Assembly: GCA_019925095.2 (NCBI GenBank)
Contig: CM034388.1
Coordinates: 27,410,934-27,474,933, forward strand
Source: Dendrolimus kikuchii
Taxonomy: Eukaryota; Arthropoda; Insecta; Lepidoptera; Lasiocampidae
Reading direction: 5' to 3'
Length of the DNA stretch: 64,000 nt
Shown piece after piece: positions 31,409-42,399 of the stretch (positions within the stretch are counted from its first letter, which is position 1; every line of letters begins with the position of its first letter). Made by a program: the position numbers and the translations under genes. The notes under the pieces were generated by a model. It was not told where the DNA came from. It was given only the letters and a program-made list of their open reading frames with translations, and made no database searches.

Positions 31409-32045
31409 TGGGACTTGTATGGGCTAATATTATATCATAATATGGCGATATGGGTTAGATAAAAATATTCTATACACAGCGTACGTAACATGCAGTCATT
31501 ACATAAAAGAAAATCACATTTTTACACTAATATACAATGTAAAGCTAACATTAAATTCACGTTATATATCTCCTAATTACAGCTTTTAAAAGATTCTGCA
31601 AAAACAAAACTAGCAATGAAATGACCTGAAGCGTGGCCAATGATACACTTGTTACTCATTGTTTATATTACGCCAACTTCCATAGCAGGAATATGAGGAG
31701 GGAAGTGCGCTGCGCGCATATGTAAACGGTATTAATCTGAACATTTGATAATGGCGCTGCCCCCGTAACTCGCCATTTCCCTGCTTGCAGCCATGAAAAT
31801 GGACATAAAGTAAAAAGGAGGTAACATTCAAGTACGTGTGATTCTAAAAAACACTTATCAGTAATATTGATCGTGAACAATTTGTAAAACAACGCGCGAG
31901 TTTGTAATCCATCGAAATTTTAAAAACCTACTCGGAGGTCAGTGGACATGTTAGAAAACCCTTACACAACCTTCATATCCAACCGTGTTCTTTGTATACT
32001 GTAAATTTTTTCTCATAAATTCAATATTTAGCGCTACAGCACTTT
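31409..32045. other. No recognisable gene
   Basis: A+T-rich; a 74-codon minus-strand frame (31668-31892) shows no motif. Confidence 0.4.
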
Positions 32046-32348
32046 TTTCCGTGCAAGAACAGAAAAGGAATACAATTTCCTATCGGCCTGTCGTAAGGGG
32101 CAACAAAAAAATCCACAGCCAGGTGGTAGAGCTTTTGGCCGTCTGGATTGCTGCCATTCCTGGTCTAGGGTATACCGCCATAACAACCTTGAGGTGTGTT
32201 CCGCATTAGTGGCCAGGTTCCGGTCTCCCTTAAGAGAGCAGCAGCGGATTGGTAGTACCTTTGCTGTTACAAATGCCCATAGGCGATGCTAATCGCTTTC
32301 CATCAGGTGGGACGTCTGCCTGTCTGTTGAACTCGTGCAATAAAAATG
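32046..32348 (+). mobile_element. A-family retroposon, diverged full-length copy
   Basis: From 'tccgtgcaagaacagaaaag' to 'gaactcgtgcaataaaaatg'. Deletions in the GC-rich head ('cctatcggcctgtcg'). Confidence 0.8.
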
Positions 32349-32769
32349 TAATAAAACCGCAAAAGAAGTAATAATAGCCGCCATATAAATATATATATCT
32401 GAGGGTTGTAAAAAAAAGAATAATTATTTGCCAAACATTATGATTCATTCAGCTGTTTAGACGTATAGAGTTAAAAACAGAGTTATATAGCGTTTAAATT
32501 ATTAATAATGTGAATTAAAAATCCACTTCAAAGATTTTCATTGAAAGAAAGTAATATAAACTACCTATAAAAACTATCAAGACATACTTATTAAATGTTG
32601 CGTATGAAATTAATGGGAGCGTGTTAAACCACCATACTGAATCACAATTAAGAGGACATTATCTTTAAGATATTGCTTCTTCATGAGATATTAGACGTGC
32701 CCCGAGATTGTATATTTGGGTGACTTTTTTTTCAATAAGTTTTTTGTAAAGTCCATTACACGGTGATCT

Positions 32770-33210
32770 TTCTCTTTTTCTTTCACCATATCCCAATTAC
32801 TTGGGGTCGGCACAATATGTCTTTTCCTTCCACACTCTTCTATTCTGACATACCTCTTCTGTCACACCGCATATCATCATGTCATCCTTCACACAATCCA
32901 TCCATCTTTTTTTTGGTCTACCTTTAAATTTGTACCCATCGATCTTGTAGTATAACATTCTTTTTGTCACGTGACTTTCATCCCTCCTCATTATATGCCC
33001 ATACCAACTTAATCTTCTTCCTCTCAATTTTCCAGTCACAGGTGCAACTTTCAAAGATCGCCTTATGTACTCATTTCTCACCTTATCCATTCTTGTAACA
33101 CCACACATCCATCTCAACATTCTCATCTCAGCTGAGTGGAGACGTTTGTACTTTATCAGTTTAGTGGCCCAACATTCCGACCCGCATAGCATGACTGGTG
33201 ATAACAGCAA
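32770..33210 (-). pseudogene. E-family RTE-like LINE C-terminal fragment, longest copy
   Basis: 137 open codons end in TAA at 32797. They include LCGSECWATKLIKYKRLHSA, EMRMLRWMCGVTRMDKVRNE, SWYGHIMRRDESHVTKRM and GRPKKRWMDCV. This is the region following the RT domain in RTE-like LINEs, with the typical ECW..K and MLRWMCG motifs. The 3' sequence matches 16500-16815. No catalytic core; the copy breaks off near 33210. The frame is still open, suggesting a recent insertion. Confidence 0.85.
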
Positions 33211-33639
33211 AAATACTAAAATTTTCGGTGAAAATCGACTTCAGTGACGTGACCAACTCACTAATATAAGTTACACCGGTCGTTGCAGTGGACACTAATG
33301 TAGATTGTTTAACTCTGAGCAAATCGCGACCAAGCCCGATGTGATAACATAAAATGCGGTAGTTATAGAAATTTAAAAAAATAATCTTGATTACGTGTAT
33401 TTATATGAAAAATGTTTTCACGCTCAGGGAAAATACTTGAAATTAATATAAAAGGCTGTAACTTTCAGGGTTTTTTTTCCCGACATATACAACAAAATTT
33501 CGGATGGGAAAGACCGAGAAAACCGAGAAAAAATTGTCGAAAAAATAATATATAATGTATATATATTAGAGTGATTTCTCGGTCTACTCTAGCCAAAATT
33601 TTATATATTACAAAATATTATACTATATATATATACTAG

Positions 33640-33850
33640 CTGTCCCGGCAAACGTTGTTCTGCCTTAACAAATAAAATTTAGAACCCGATTCCAGCGCCA
33701 CCTACCGGATCCAAATGTAAGCTATACTGTCTTTCAAGTCGGATCAAACTGCATACGGTGTGCAAATTTGATTAAAATCAGTCAAGTAGTTTTAGGAGTC
33801 CATCGCGGACAAACAACGTGACACGTAATTTATGTATATTAAGATATATA
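33640..33850 (+). mobile_element. C-type dispersed repeat, compact copy
   Basis: 'actagctgtcccggcaaacg', 'gattccagcgccacctaccg', 'gcaaatttgattaaaatcag', ending in TA repeats. It is matched in reverse by 60533-60735. Complete-looking, ~205 bp. Confidence 0.65.
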
Positions 33851-34007
33851 TATATATATTTTATGTTTAAGAATATTAATTATTGTATGCTTTTAAATAA
33901 ATAAATAACTTCAAGGATAGACGATAATGACTGTTGATAGTAATGATAATATATTAAGCAAGTTACTTTCGGATTATGGTTTATATAATTATAATGTATA
34001 AATTCAC

Positions 34008-34135
34008 CTTCACGGAATCGAACCTTTGAGAAACTTTTACGTGTCTCTGCCCTAGGGCAGAGGCACGTAACGCAAAGGGCTAAGCTGTCTAGACGTGCTC
34101 AAGGCTTAGCCCACTAAACTACAGAGGCAATATAA
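34008..34135 (-). mobile_element. tRNA-derived SINE N with an embedded palindrome
   Basis: Minus strand: 'gcctctgtagtttagtgggc' (A box TAGTTTAGTGG) and 'ggttcgattcc' (B box), but about 100 nt apart instead of 35-50. A 34-bp palindrome (34037-34070) and a 'cttagccc' repeat fill the extra space. Head related to SINE M. Confidence 0.6.
34037..34070. other. 34-bp near-perfect palindrome
   Basis: Centre CCCTAGGG; one mismatched pair only (T/G in the arms). It lies between the A and B boxes of SINE N. Could fold as a cruciform or RNA hairpin. Confidence 0.75.
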
Positions 34136-34619
34136 TTAAGAGTAGAGTAAAGGGAAAACAAAGAGGATGTACTCAAAGAACCGTATTGCTATTCATAAAT
34201 ATTTTCCAGTTGAAAGGCAACTATAACGTATGCCAATTTAAGTATCACATTAATTGGACCTACTTATGCAAAATGGAACCAACCCACGTACTGAAAGTTT
34301 TGAGAAAAAGCCGTTTTTATTAAAATTTTGCGTACAAAAAAATATGTGTATATTTTTGAAAAAACATTTAGAATATTGTATATTATATTTTCTCGTTATG
34401 ATTTTTATTGAGTCGATAGAAGGTGCATTTTGAAAGTCTTCTGCATCCTTAACCCAATTTTGGCGTGTTTGTGGATTGGTTCTGTTTTGCATAAGTAGGT
34501 CCAATTAAAATCAATTTGCATTCAACGTATGTATTATACATATAACCAAAACGTACAAACTGACCTGACGACACCGTTAAATATAAACGTATCACAATGC
34601 TACTTATTTATTTAATATT

Positions 34620-34875
34620 AGGATATGCTAGCGAAACTTCGTTCGCGTTGTCTTGATACGACACATTTGCTAGTGAATTTCAAACGCGACCACAACGCCA
34701 CCTTTTTGGCTATGTTCGTGTATCCCACGGAAAGGACATCATGTATCGGGATAAAAGTATCCTAAGTGTTAAACCGGAAAATATAGATAGCTCTATGAAA
34801 AATTTCATTAAAATACTTTCAGTAGTTTTCACGTGACGCGCTCAGAGAGACAGAAAAAAATCTAAAAAATTGTAT
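34620..34875 (+). mobile_element. C-type dispersed repeat ('cgttcgcg' subtype)
   Basis: 'gctagcgaaacttcgttcgc', 'tatcgggataaaagtatcct', 'ctctatgaaaaatttcatta', 'ttcagtagttttcacgtgac' follow the well-known 'cgacttcgtccgcg ... cagtagtttttgcgtga' order of lepidopteran repeats. Confidence 0.6.
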
Positions 34876-35055
34876 TTTTTTTATTCATGTGAAAGATAAA
34901 ATATTATATTCTACAGAATTTAAATTTGAGTTGACCACTTCAATAAAAAATGTCAAACTAAGGACACAATCTTTTCCTTAACTCTTCAGCTCACTATTAG
35001 CACATATTTGTCCGCGATGAGAGTGCAGATCGCGTTTGTGCACGTGATCGTTAAT

Positions 35056-35283
35056 GGGGATTGTTCACTTTTTTTCAATTTAGCTTTTTGAAAAACCATT
35101 TCGAGGAATAGTGTTCCTAATCATTTCTGTCTAGTTAAAATTCCAAAAAACGTACAATCCCCTTGTATTTTGAAAGAAATGCGTTTGACCTTTATTTGAC
35201 CTTACTAAATCCTATGACGTCATTTACGTCTGGTGAAATGCATATGAATACCGTAGCCATTCAGTTTCAAAATACAAAAGGAC
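35056..35283. repeat. Subterminal inverted repeats of LL
   Basis: GGGGATTGT at the left end has an inverted partner ACAATCCCC at 35153-35161. 'ccttgtattttgaaa' (35161-35175) is inverted at 35267-35283 with a 2-nt insertion. Such subterminal repeats often bind transposase; here this is inference. Confidence 0.55.
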
Positions 35284-35429
35284 CGACATTTTCCTTTTTA
35301 TGTCATTGTTATGTCATACAACATCAATATAAACAAACATTTTATTCGACGTACTCCAGAATAAAATTATGTATATATTATCTCTTCAGACCAATATTTC
35401 TTAAATATCTGTAAAGAGAATACTTACAT

Positions 35430-35974
35430 ATGGTCTCTAACTAAAAGTCAAAGAAAAGTGCATTATATAAACGAGCGTCTTCGTAAATGGCGATTGGAAC
35501 GATGTCGAAATCTTTTCAAGAGATACGATCCAAAAAATAACCTGTTTACTGATGAGAAGATCATCACGGTGGAAGAAAATTTAACTGGCAAAACAATACA
35601 CCTTGCGCCAGAAGTTAGAAGGACGTCCAAAATCACATATTGGAAACAATGATTTAAGCATTAAGTGATACTTTATTCGCTGGATAGCAGTGGAATTTCC
35701 AACAGGGCTCTGTACCCTCCCATGAAGCTAATTCAATCCAACATTGGTTGCAAGCCAATTTGTCAGACTTTGTTCAGAGCATAGGTTGGCCTTCATCGAG
35801 TTCTGACTTGAATTCTTTGGAGTATTCTTTATGAACTGCATTGGAGCTAATGGCATACAAAAAGTTCACCAGAACCTGAATTATCTCAAGCGAGCCCAAA
35901 TCAATAAATGGAAACTGATTGAAAAGATTAGTACCACCATAGAAGAATGGTCTATATCTTTAAAGCTTAATTAA
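35430..35974 (+). pseudogene. Mariner-like transposase remnant
   Basis: Three blocks: KWRLERCRNLFKRY..LFTDEKIITVEE (first catalytic Asp at 35551-35553); FQQGSVPSHEANSIQHWLQA with Gly at 35706-35708 where the second catalytic Asp is expected; and WPSSSSDLNSLEYSL with the third Asp at 35805-35807 (32 residues between). Breaks: a stop after the TDEK block, ~40 codons missing with a frame change, TGA at 35832 where the family usually has Trp, and a frameshift near 35860. Then VHQNLNYLKRAQINKW and a stop at 35972. The N-terminal DNA-binding part is absent. Tc1/mariner superfamily; clearly inactive. Confidence 0.75.
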
Positions 35975-36385
35975 TTGAAAACAAGGATGGCTATTTTAAA
36001 TAACTTATTTTTATATATACATAAATCTAGATGTTATTAGTTATAACTCATGTAAACAATATATGAATATTTAACATTCCTCCAAAAATATTTTAGCTTC
36101 ACTTTGACTGATGTCTTAAGAGTTCACATTATGAGTTATAAGAATAAGATGGTTTCTATACTGAAAGCAAACTATTGTGAGTTATAAATTTGTATGTGCC
36201 ATATATTTATATGAATTGATTAATAAAATATATCTTTTGACTTATTATTTTGCAAGATGAAATAATAAATAACTTTTAGCAGTTAAACTTGTTTATTTAC
36301 TTAAACACTTATTAATAATAATTTAGGACATATTATATAATCTTTTCAGAAATGTTCAGTTTTATCTTTTTCTTTTTTCTGCAGG

Positions 36386-36508
36386 CTAGCATTTGGTTTT
36401 TTCTATACATAAAGTTTTCATGTAAACTGCAGTGGATAAGTCATAAAATTCTATGATCAAGCATAACCCTTGCTTATGCAGAAAAGTTGTTGCAAATTTT
36501 TTCTGAAC
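36386..36508 (-). other. Possible terminal exon inside LL
   Basis: On the minus strand a poly-pyrimidine tract and CAG (36509-36511) precede 40 open codons (VQKKFATTFLHKQGLC..., ...TLCIEKTKC) ending in TAG at 36386. An AATAAA lies ~90 nt beyond (36292-36297). A weak donor-like 'gatgtaagt' occurs upstream near 37215. The product is not recognised; the signals are short and could be chance. Confidence 0.2.
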
Positions 36509-38599
36509 CTGAAAAAAAAAGATAAAGTGTCTATTTAACTACTCGCATAGTCCTTATTTAACTCATAATTTTTCATATTAGTAACTATGTTACACATCAA
36601 AATCATATTATTAAGAGATTTACAATAATTAAGGTCACAAATCTTCATATTCCATGAAATCCTTCAAGCCATAGATGTGCTTAATTAATCACTTTTAAGC
36701 CGGCAAGTGAATATATTTAAAACTACTGGAGACTTTCATATTTTCCGGTAATTTGTTGTATAAGATCAGATCCATAACATACATTAGCAATCAAACACAC
36801 TATCTAACCGCCAGGGCAGTGGTGCAATGTCTGTTACTTTATTTGTATGTATTTATATGAGATACTTTACTTGTATTATAGATTATTAATAAAGTAATAT
36901 AGGTTGCTGATTTATTGATTGTGCCAAATTATCAAATAAGTAATTAATATTATTTTAATCAGTTTCTAATGAATGAGTGAGACATGTAGCAATTTTTCTA
37001 TAAATAGGTGCACATTTTAGATGAATTTTGACTTCAACACAAAGTATACTTACATCAATCATATATTAACTAATAATTAACATTACTGATTTTTTATATG
37101 GATGAAATTTACAGACAGGAATAGTAATATACTACACAGGTTATAAAAGGAAAGAAGGAAGGAAGATCTATGGACGAACATGTTGAATTTAGAAACCTTC
37201 ACAAAACTACTTACATCAGGATTTTAGCTCCTCTTATTTCTCCAATATGTACTACGAGTATAGCTATGTACTCTAATAATATTACATGTTAGGTAGGTTT
37301 AGCGTATCAGCCTTTACAAAATTAACACTCCTATTTGAAGATCCGGCCATGTTTAGAAAGAGAAAATATTTAATACATTTTCATTAATAAAACAGTTAAC
37401 TTTTTTGTCGGATGACTTTAGAAGATTTTTCTAAGGACGAAATTAATTGTAATGAATAATATTAGAATTTAGAAATGCTGCATTAACCGCCGATCTAAAG
37501 CCTAAATACCCAATGTTGCCAGGTTGCTAATAGTGAAATTACTAAAATTTGTAATTGTTGTAGGTACACACGTGTGTGTAGGAAAGTAACTCCCAACATA
37601 TTGACTTAAAAAAGACCTTATCGAACATCGCCATGATTTTTAAATTGAAAACTTCGGTAGATACTTCTAGGATGGGGAAAATGCACTGAATTCGCACGAC
37701 CGTCACGCTCAGATACCAAGTTTTTATCTCTGAAGTACAGTCCTAACGACTGATATTTTTTTTAAAGGTCTGACTAATAATACTCCCCCCCCTCTCAATT
37801 GAAACTGACAATACAACCTTTTTATTTTAACTGGATCGACAACATCATTGGATAATGAGACTATGTCTAGGTATCAGACATTAAAAATGATAACCCAAAT
37901 GTGATACCAAATCAAAGTATTTTAGTGGTCGAATGAGCTTTATCTCTTGTAATCGCCGAAAGAATACTTTATTACAAATTAAGAAAAGTAATGACATCGC
38001 TATGGTGTCTAATAGGTAATTTATGCCTGATTATCAATTAATGGTATTCAGTCTAACTGTACATTATTCAGTTTAAGTTATATTATATTGATTTTTCACT
38101 AAAGGTCACTTTAAATAACTTAACAGTAACTTTAGAAAATAATAAATGTTGAACACCAAAATATATAAAATAAATCTACCGATAAAATTGCTTAGCTGGC
38201 CACACTAAAATGATCACGATGTATCATAATGAATAATGACAGTAACATTTAAATAGTAGCACAGATTAATATGATTATTTTCTTTTTATAGGCAAAGGAA
38301 TTAATGTAAAGTTGTCCCCAATGACGTCATCGGATAATTTGTTTAAAAATCGAATTAAAAAAAAACTAACTCTTAAAACACAAAAATATTCAAATTAGTA
38401 TCTTAAAATACCCTATTTTACATAATAAAAATATAAAATCAGAGGGTAATTTTTTTTGAACAATCCCCATTGTGTTGTTGTCTCACTCTGTTTATATAGG
38501 ATTTGTATGAAATGGGTATAATTTCTTGGTATATTACGAGATAGTGATAGTGTTAGTCTTGCGGCTTTTTGGTATATCGATAATAGTCTTAAGGGTTAA

Positions 38600-39412
38600 A
38601 AGACTTTCCCTGACTTTATCCACATTTTGAAATTCACTGTACAGATGCGATCATTCTGCAGATTTATAATTAAAGACTGTAGTTAATAATGTGTGTACGG
38701 TTCAACGTACAACGTTTTACTAACGCTGAGGCCTGCTTTAGCCTACTTTAATATTATAATATTAGTATAAATAATGCTCACAAATACTTTGTGATTGAGT
38801 TGATATCAAGTCGCTACGAGTTGCTAGTCGCTAGTCGTAACATACGACTTCAATTACCACTAAGTTGAACCCAGGGATCAGCATCCAAGGCCTAATAGTA
38901 CGAGAATAAATCCCTAAAAGCAACAAGGTGTATTTTCTTCACTGTACTTACTATATGAACCACCATCCACCACTACAAGCAAGAACAAATGTACAAACTG
39001 TACACAACGTGAGTACATTAATTGGTTCAGATCTATTTTGCAAATAGCAATTTGTTAAGAAATCTGCCACAAATAGAACTACGTGACATTAAAGAAATTC
39101 CTATTTGCATAAATTACAAAATGGACGCTAACAGAACGTGCTAAACCCATTACGCACAGTCGAAAATATGTGAAATTGTAATTTTTAACATTTAATTAGA
39201 TGCATACCGGCACTTTCTGTTCTGGCAGCTCGTCTTAGATTTCTAAAGCGCTATTTTTATCGTGTGAATGCAAGAGAAGCAAAAGAAAATTATTATACTT
39301 CGAACTGTTAATGATCGATTCATAATTTAAAGAGATGATTAATCTTTTAACGTTATATAACTTTGATGAGTAAGTGCTAATAATTACGACAGTGCTAACA
39401 ATTTTCTCTTCT
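38600..39412. other. No recognisable gene
   Basis: A+T-rich, without repeat matches I can support. A 96-codon minus frame (39235-39525) overlaps SINE O and is not a gene. Confidence 0.4.
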
Positions 39413-39710
39413 TCAAGTCGTGGTAGCGTAATGGCTAGCGCACGCGTCCCAAACTCAAAGGGCGTGGGTTCGACCCTGGCCGGAACGCATGCACCACTTA
39501 GGCAGTTTACTGACCTAATGTGCATATTGTTACAATTACCACGTGCTAATAACGGTGAAGGAAAACATCGTGATCAACCTGCACATCGAGATAACCGACG
39601 TATCAAACCTGCCAAGCCGCCTTAGACAAGCGTGGCGGGTATACTGTCCGTTCCCCCTATAGTGGGAGGCCCGCGCCCAGCAGTGGGACATTTATGGGCT
39701 GTTATTACTA
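39413..39710 (+). mobile_element. tRNA-headed SINE O, best copy
   Basis: Head 'cgtggtagcgtaatggctag' (A box TAGCGTAATGG) and 'gggttcgaccctggccgg' (B box) ~45 nt later look tRNA-like, but there is no matching 3' acceptor half. The body 'acggtgaaggaaaacatcgt' and 'cacatcgagataaccgac' leads to the tail 'cccagcagtgggacatttat'. This tail is shared with 19688 and 62840. SINE, not a tRNA gene. Confidence 0.8.
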
Positions 39711-39754
39711 CTAACAATTTTCTCATGTCTACGTGCTATAGAAATAGCTTTATT

Positions 39755-39975
39755 TGTTACACGAATTCAGCAATCAAGCAGCCGGCCCCCTGACAGAAAG
39801 CGGTGCCATCAGCCCTTCGCAATCCACTGCTGGACGTAGGCCTCTCCAAGTCGGCGCCACTCATTCCTGTCCGGTCATGTCATACCGGCGACCTTGCACA
39901 GGTCGTCGGTCCATCGGGCTGGAGGGGGTCCAATACTACGTTTACCGAGACGCGGTCTCCACTCCAAGTCTCCTC
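39755..39975 (-). pseudogene. D-family RTE-like LINE C-terminus and 3' UTR
   Basis: Minus strand: LEWRPRLGKRSIGPPPARWT, then DDLCKVAGMT, an in-frame TGA, then NEWRRLGEAYVQQW and a stop at 39809. R-W-TDDL and W..LGEAYVQQW are typical of the RTE-like LINE C-terminus. The following 3' UTR (39755-39808) resembles the tail of A: 'gatggcaccgctttctgtca' against 'gatggtaaccgctttccatc'. One nonsense codon shows it is dead. Confidence 0.7.
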
Positions 39976-39983
39976 TGCTCCAT

Positions 39984-40052
39984 CCTGAATGGCACTCTGT
40001 TGTTCGTGCCTACCCCGCAAGGGAAGTGGCGTGAAGTTATGTATGTATGTAA
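39984..40052 (+). mobile_element. B-family LINE 3' scrap
   Basis: 'gaatggcactctgttgttcg', 'taccccgcaagggaagtggc', 'gtgaagttatg' and (TATG)n: the last ~65 bp of B in plus orientation, directly abutting D. No clear TSD. Confidence 0.75.
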
Positions 40053-40393
40053 TTCAAAATTATGAAGTTCAGCTTTTTGTTCGTTGTTTTTGTTCTTCTT
40101 CAGTAGTTTCATTTGCGATGTATCGAATCTTAATTGCATTACGGCATTGTCGGGAAAGATTAGATATTCTTAGTCGCGGTATTATTACCTAATTAATAAT
40201 AATATCGGCACAAAAAGATTTCTTTCAATATTACTTATAGAAACTTGTGACACTCGCACAAAAGAAACATATCGACCGGTCAACTTCAATTTCAACGTTT
40301 TACGGTATTTGCAAAACGAACCATAGACAACATTACGTGAGCTGTCAGTTGCGTTTTGTTATACCATTTATAACGAATGTAAAGGCGTTTAAA

Positions 40394-40790
40394 ATCAGGT
40401 AAAAATGAAAATGAGTTTAAATGCAGTCACCGTTGCCATAGGTGGGGAAAGATCATAACAAATGAATGGCTAGATTGTCTCTGGCAACTTTTTATTTTTT
40501 TTCCTCTTATTAGAGGTATATACTATACTTTGTAAAGAACGCAATAATACTGTTAAACATTCCTTTTGTCTTAATTTCAAAATAAAACCAAAAAAATACC
40601 AAATCCAAATTAAGAGAGTATTGCACAAAAGGAGACTCCGAAACATATTTTGATACTTATTATCCTATTCCAGACGAAGACAATGCCAAAAACACAAAAA
40701 TCATAAAAATCGGTCCAGCGGTTCTTGAGTATAAATAGTGTAACTAACACGACTTTTTTTTATATATATAGATATATATAATATAATATT
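40394..40790 (+). mobile_element. C-type dispersed repeat
   Basis: 'gaaaatgagtttaaatgcag', 'tcataacaaatgaatggcta', 'tattatcctattccagacga', 'aaaatcggtccagcggttct', then 'taactaacacgactttt' and TA repeats. Matches the 3' half of 27838-28745. Confidence 0.6.
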
Positions 40791-41052
40791 ATATTTTATA
40801 TAGATTCTGTTCATATCTGGCACACCTTAGTTTCTGTTTAGTTCCGGTACATTCCTCAACAAACAGTTCGGTAATATTGTTCAACGTTCGACCACAATGG
40901 AGAAAATAGTTTCCTCAGTTAAATACTTAACACGAAGCCTATGGCCATCGTTTAGAAATTTACATGGCGGACGTCAACAATGTTACAAGAACTTTTATTA
41001 CTAGTAAAGGTTTGTTCACTTCACTTGTATGTTGGCTTAAAGTTTTGCACAC

Positions 41053-41306
41053 CACTGATGCACAGGCGTAGTGTGGGCATAACTACGTTCTGAGTCTCAC
41101 GCTATTCCTACCATGAGCGCGGGGCACATGGGACCTCACCACATGTTACCTCTTTAATAGGGGTACCTTGCTGAGTCTCCACACAAGCCGGCAATTGACT
41201 CTGTTATATGCACCATCCTTAGTGGATAACTCTCATTGCTTTGGTCTAATCCCAGTAAAGAAGCCGGTAGTGTATGAAATGTATACACCCGACTCAAAAA
41301 AAAAAA
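41053..41306 (+). mobile_element. K-family retroelement, complete short copy with TSD
   Basis: 254 bp from 'cactgatgcacaggcgtagt' to 'cccgactcaaaaaaaaaaa'. Flanked by TTTGCACAC (41044-41052 and 41307-41315). Defines both K ends; the 5' start 'cactgatgc' is shared with 14131. Confidence 0.75.
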
Positions 41307-41315
41307 TTTGCACAC

Positions 41316-41885
41316 TAATAATTTAGTCATAAGGGCTCGTTTTCCATATCTTTATTTTTTATTAATAAGTATTTTTCCCTATTTGAAGAAGGTGGTCCAA
41401 CACGCAAACTAGCAGCAAAGGTTACTTAGAATTGGATTCCTATCGCTAGCCTAATTATATAAAATATTATTCAAACATGGCGAACTTAAACCACAAAAAA
41501 ATGCTAATCTAGTAACCCAAATATAAATAAAAACCACCCATAGCATAACAATGTACAACCGTTTTTTTTTCTTGGAAGAATTTTTTTTACGATTTTTACG
41601 ACGGCTAAAGACTTTTATCCAAACAATACTAGAAATAGTGAACGACTAGAATTAAATGTGACACCGAAAACGACCCTCTTTATCTGAAACTGCTATAACA
41701 TGTGCATTCAAATCTACAATAAAATTCCAATCCACATAAAAGAGTTTAAGATAAATAAATTTAAAATTCAGTTAAAAGAATGGCACTTCAATAGAATGTT
41801 TCAGTCGGTGGACGAATTCCTCAATTGTAAATAAATACATTCCTTGACTTATGAATGTTATTATTATTTGTATGTCTTTGAAGAC
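41316..41885. other. No recognisable gene
   Basis: A+T-rich; no family signature. Confidence 0.4.
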
Positions 41886-42395
41886 CACGGGCCATAAAAA
41901 TGGACCGGACATTTGGAGGGCTTGCGTGGGGCCATGAGAAGGCCAACACGTAGAGGCCCTTTGACAAATTTAATGTAAATGTGACGTGACACTGACCGGC
42001 GATTATCCCTGTCTACACCACATAGTAATGCGCCCAAGGACAAGACCCGGCCTGTGTAGGACTATCGTGGGGAATGAGAATAAAAAGTACCAGGCTATTG
42101 GGGTGAACTGCTAGTGGTACTAGGGGTCTGGGGATATGGGGACTATGGCGTCTGTCCGTCGCAATGTTCGGGGAACATGGAAAAATGGGCAAACGGTGAC
42201 TAGCCACTCCCTGCATGGGCCCCTAAAAATGCCATAGAAGACAGGGGCAACATGGGTGTGAGTGGCTAAGGGGTGTAGATAGGTGGGATGCAGGTTCACC
42301 GAAGCTACTTCTGACGTGATGCCATTTATCACTTCCACCCCTGGAGCTTGAGTCTTAGCTCTAGCGATCTCCACTCCGTGACGGCTGGCTAAGGC
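41886..42395 (+). repeat. Repeat R, copy 1 (long)
   Basis: The first ~175 bp ('gggccataaaaatgg.ccgga', 'aacacgtagaggcccttt', 'gacactgaccggcgattatc', 'cctgtctac.cca') match 56149-56320. The copy continues 330 bp further in GC-richer sequence without a partner. May be the 3' part of an unrecognised LINE. Confidence 0.55.
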
Positions 42396-42399
42396 AAAC

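Larger units (their letters stand above)
35056..38468 (+). mobile_element. LL: 3.4-kb TIR element nested in MITE G
   Basis: Defined by comparison with the uninterrupted G copy ('gatcgttaattgtgttg'). The 3413-bp insert starts GGGGATTGTTCA and ends TGAACAATCCCC (perfect 12-bp TIRs), with AT on each side. Carries a decayed mariner-like transposase near its left end, TGACGTCA 159 bp from the left end and 140 bp from the right end, and a possible minus-strand terminal exon. The rest is A+T-rich with no open frame above 60 codons. Confidence 0.75.
34982..38595 (+). mobile_element. piggyBac-type MITE G, copy 2, carrying a 3.4-kb insertion
   Basis: Left part 34982-35055 and right part 38469-38595 together match copy 1 (27519-27726). 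TTAA stands at both outer ends (34978-34981 and 38596-38599). The ends are CTCTTCAGC and CTTAAGGG. Its centre is occupied by element LL. Confidence 0.8.

Noticed and set aside
35056..38468. LL as a piggyBac insertion
   Set aside because: No TTAA at its own ends; TTAA belongs to the surrounding G element.
39413..39490. A functional tRNA gene
   Set aside because: Has A- and B-box-like blocks but no complementary acceptor 3' half, and it continues into a SINE body and tail.
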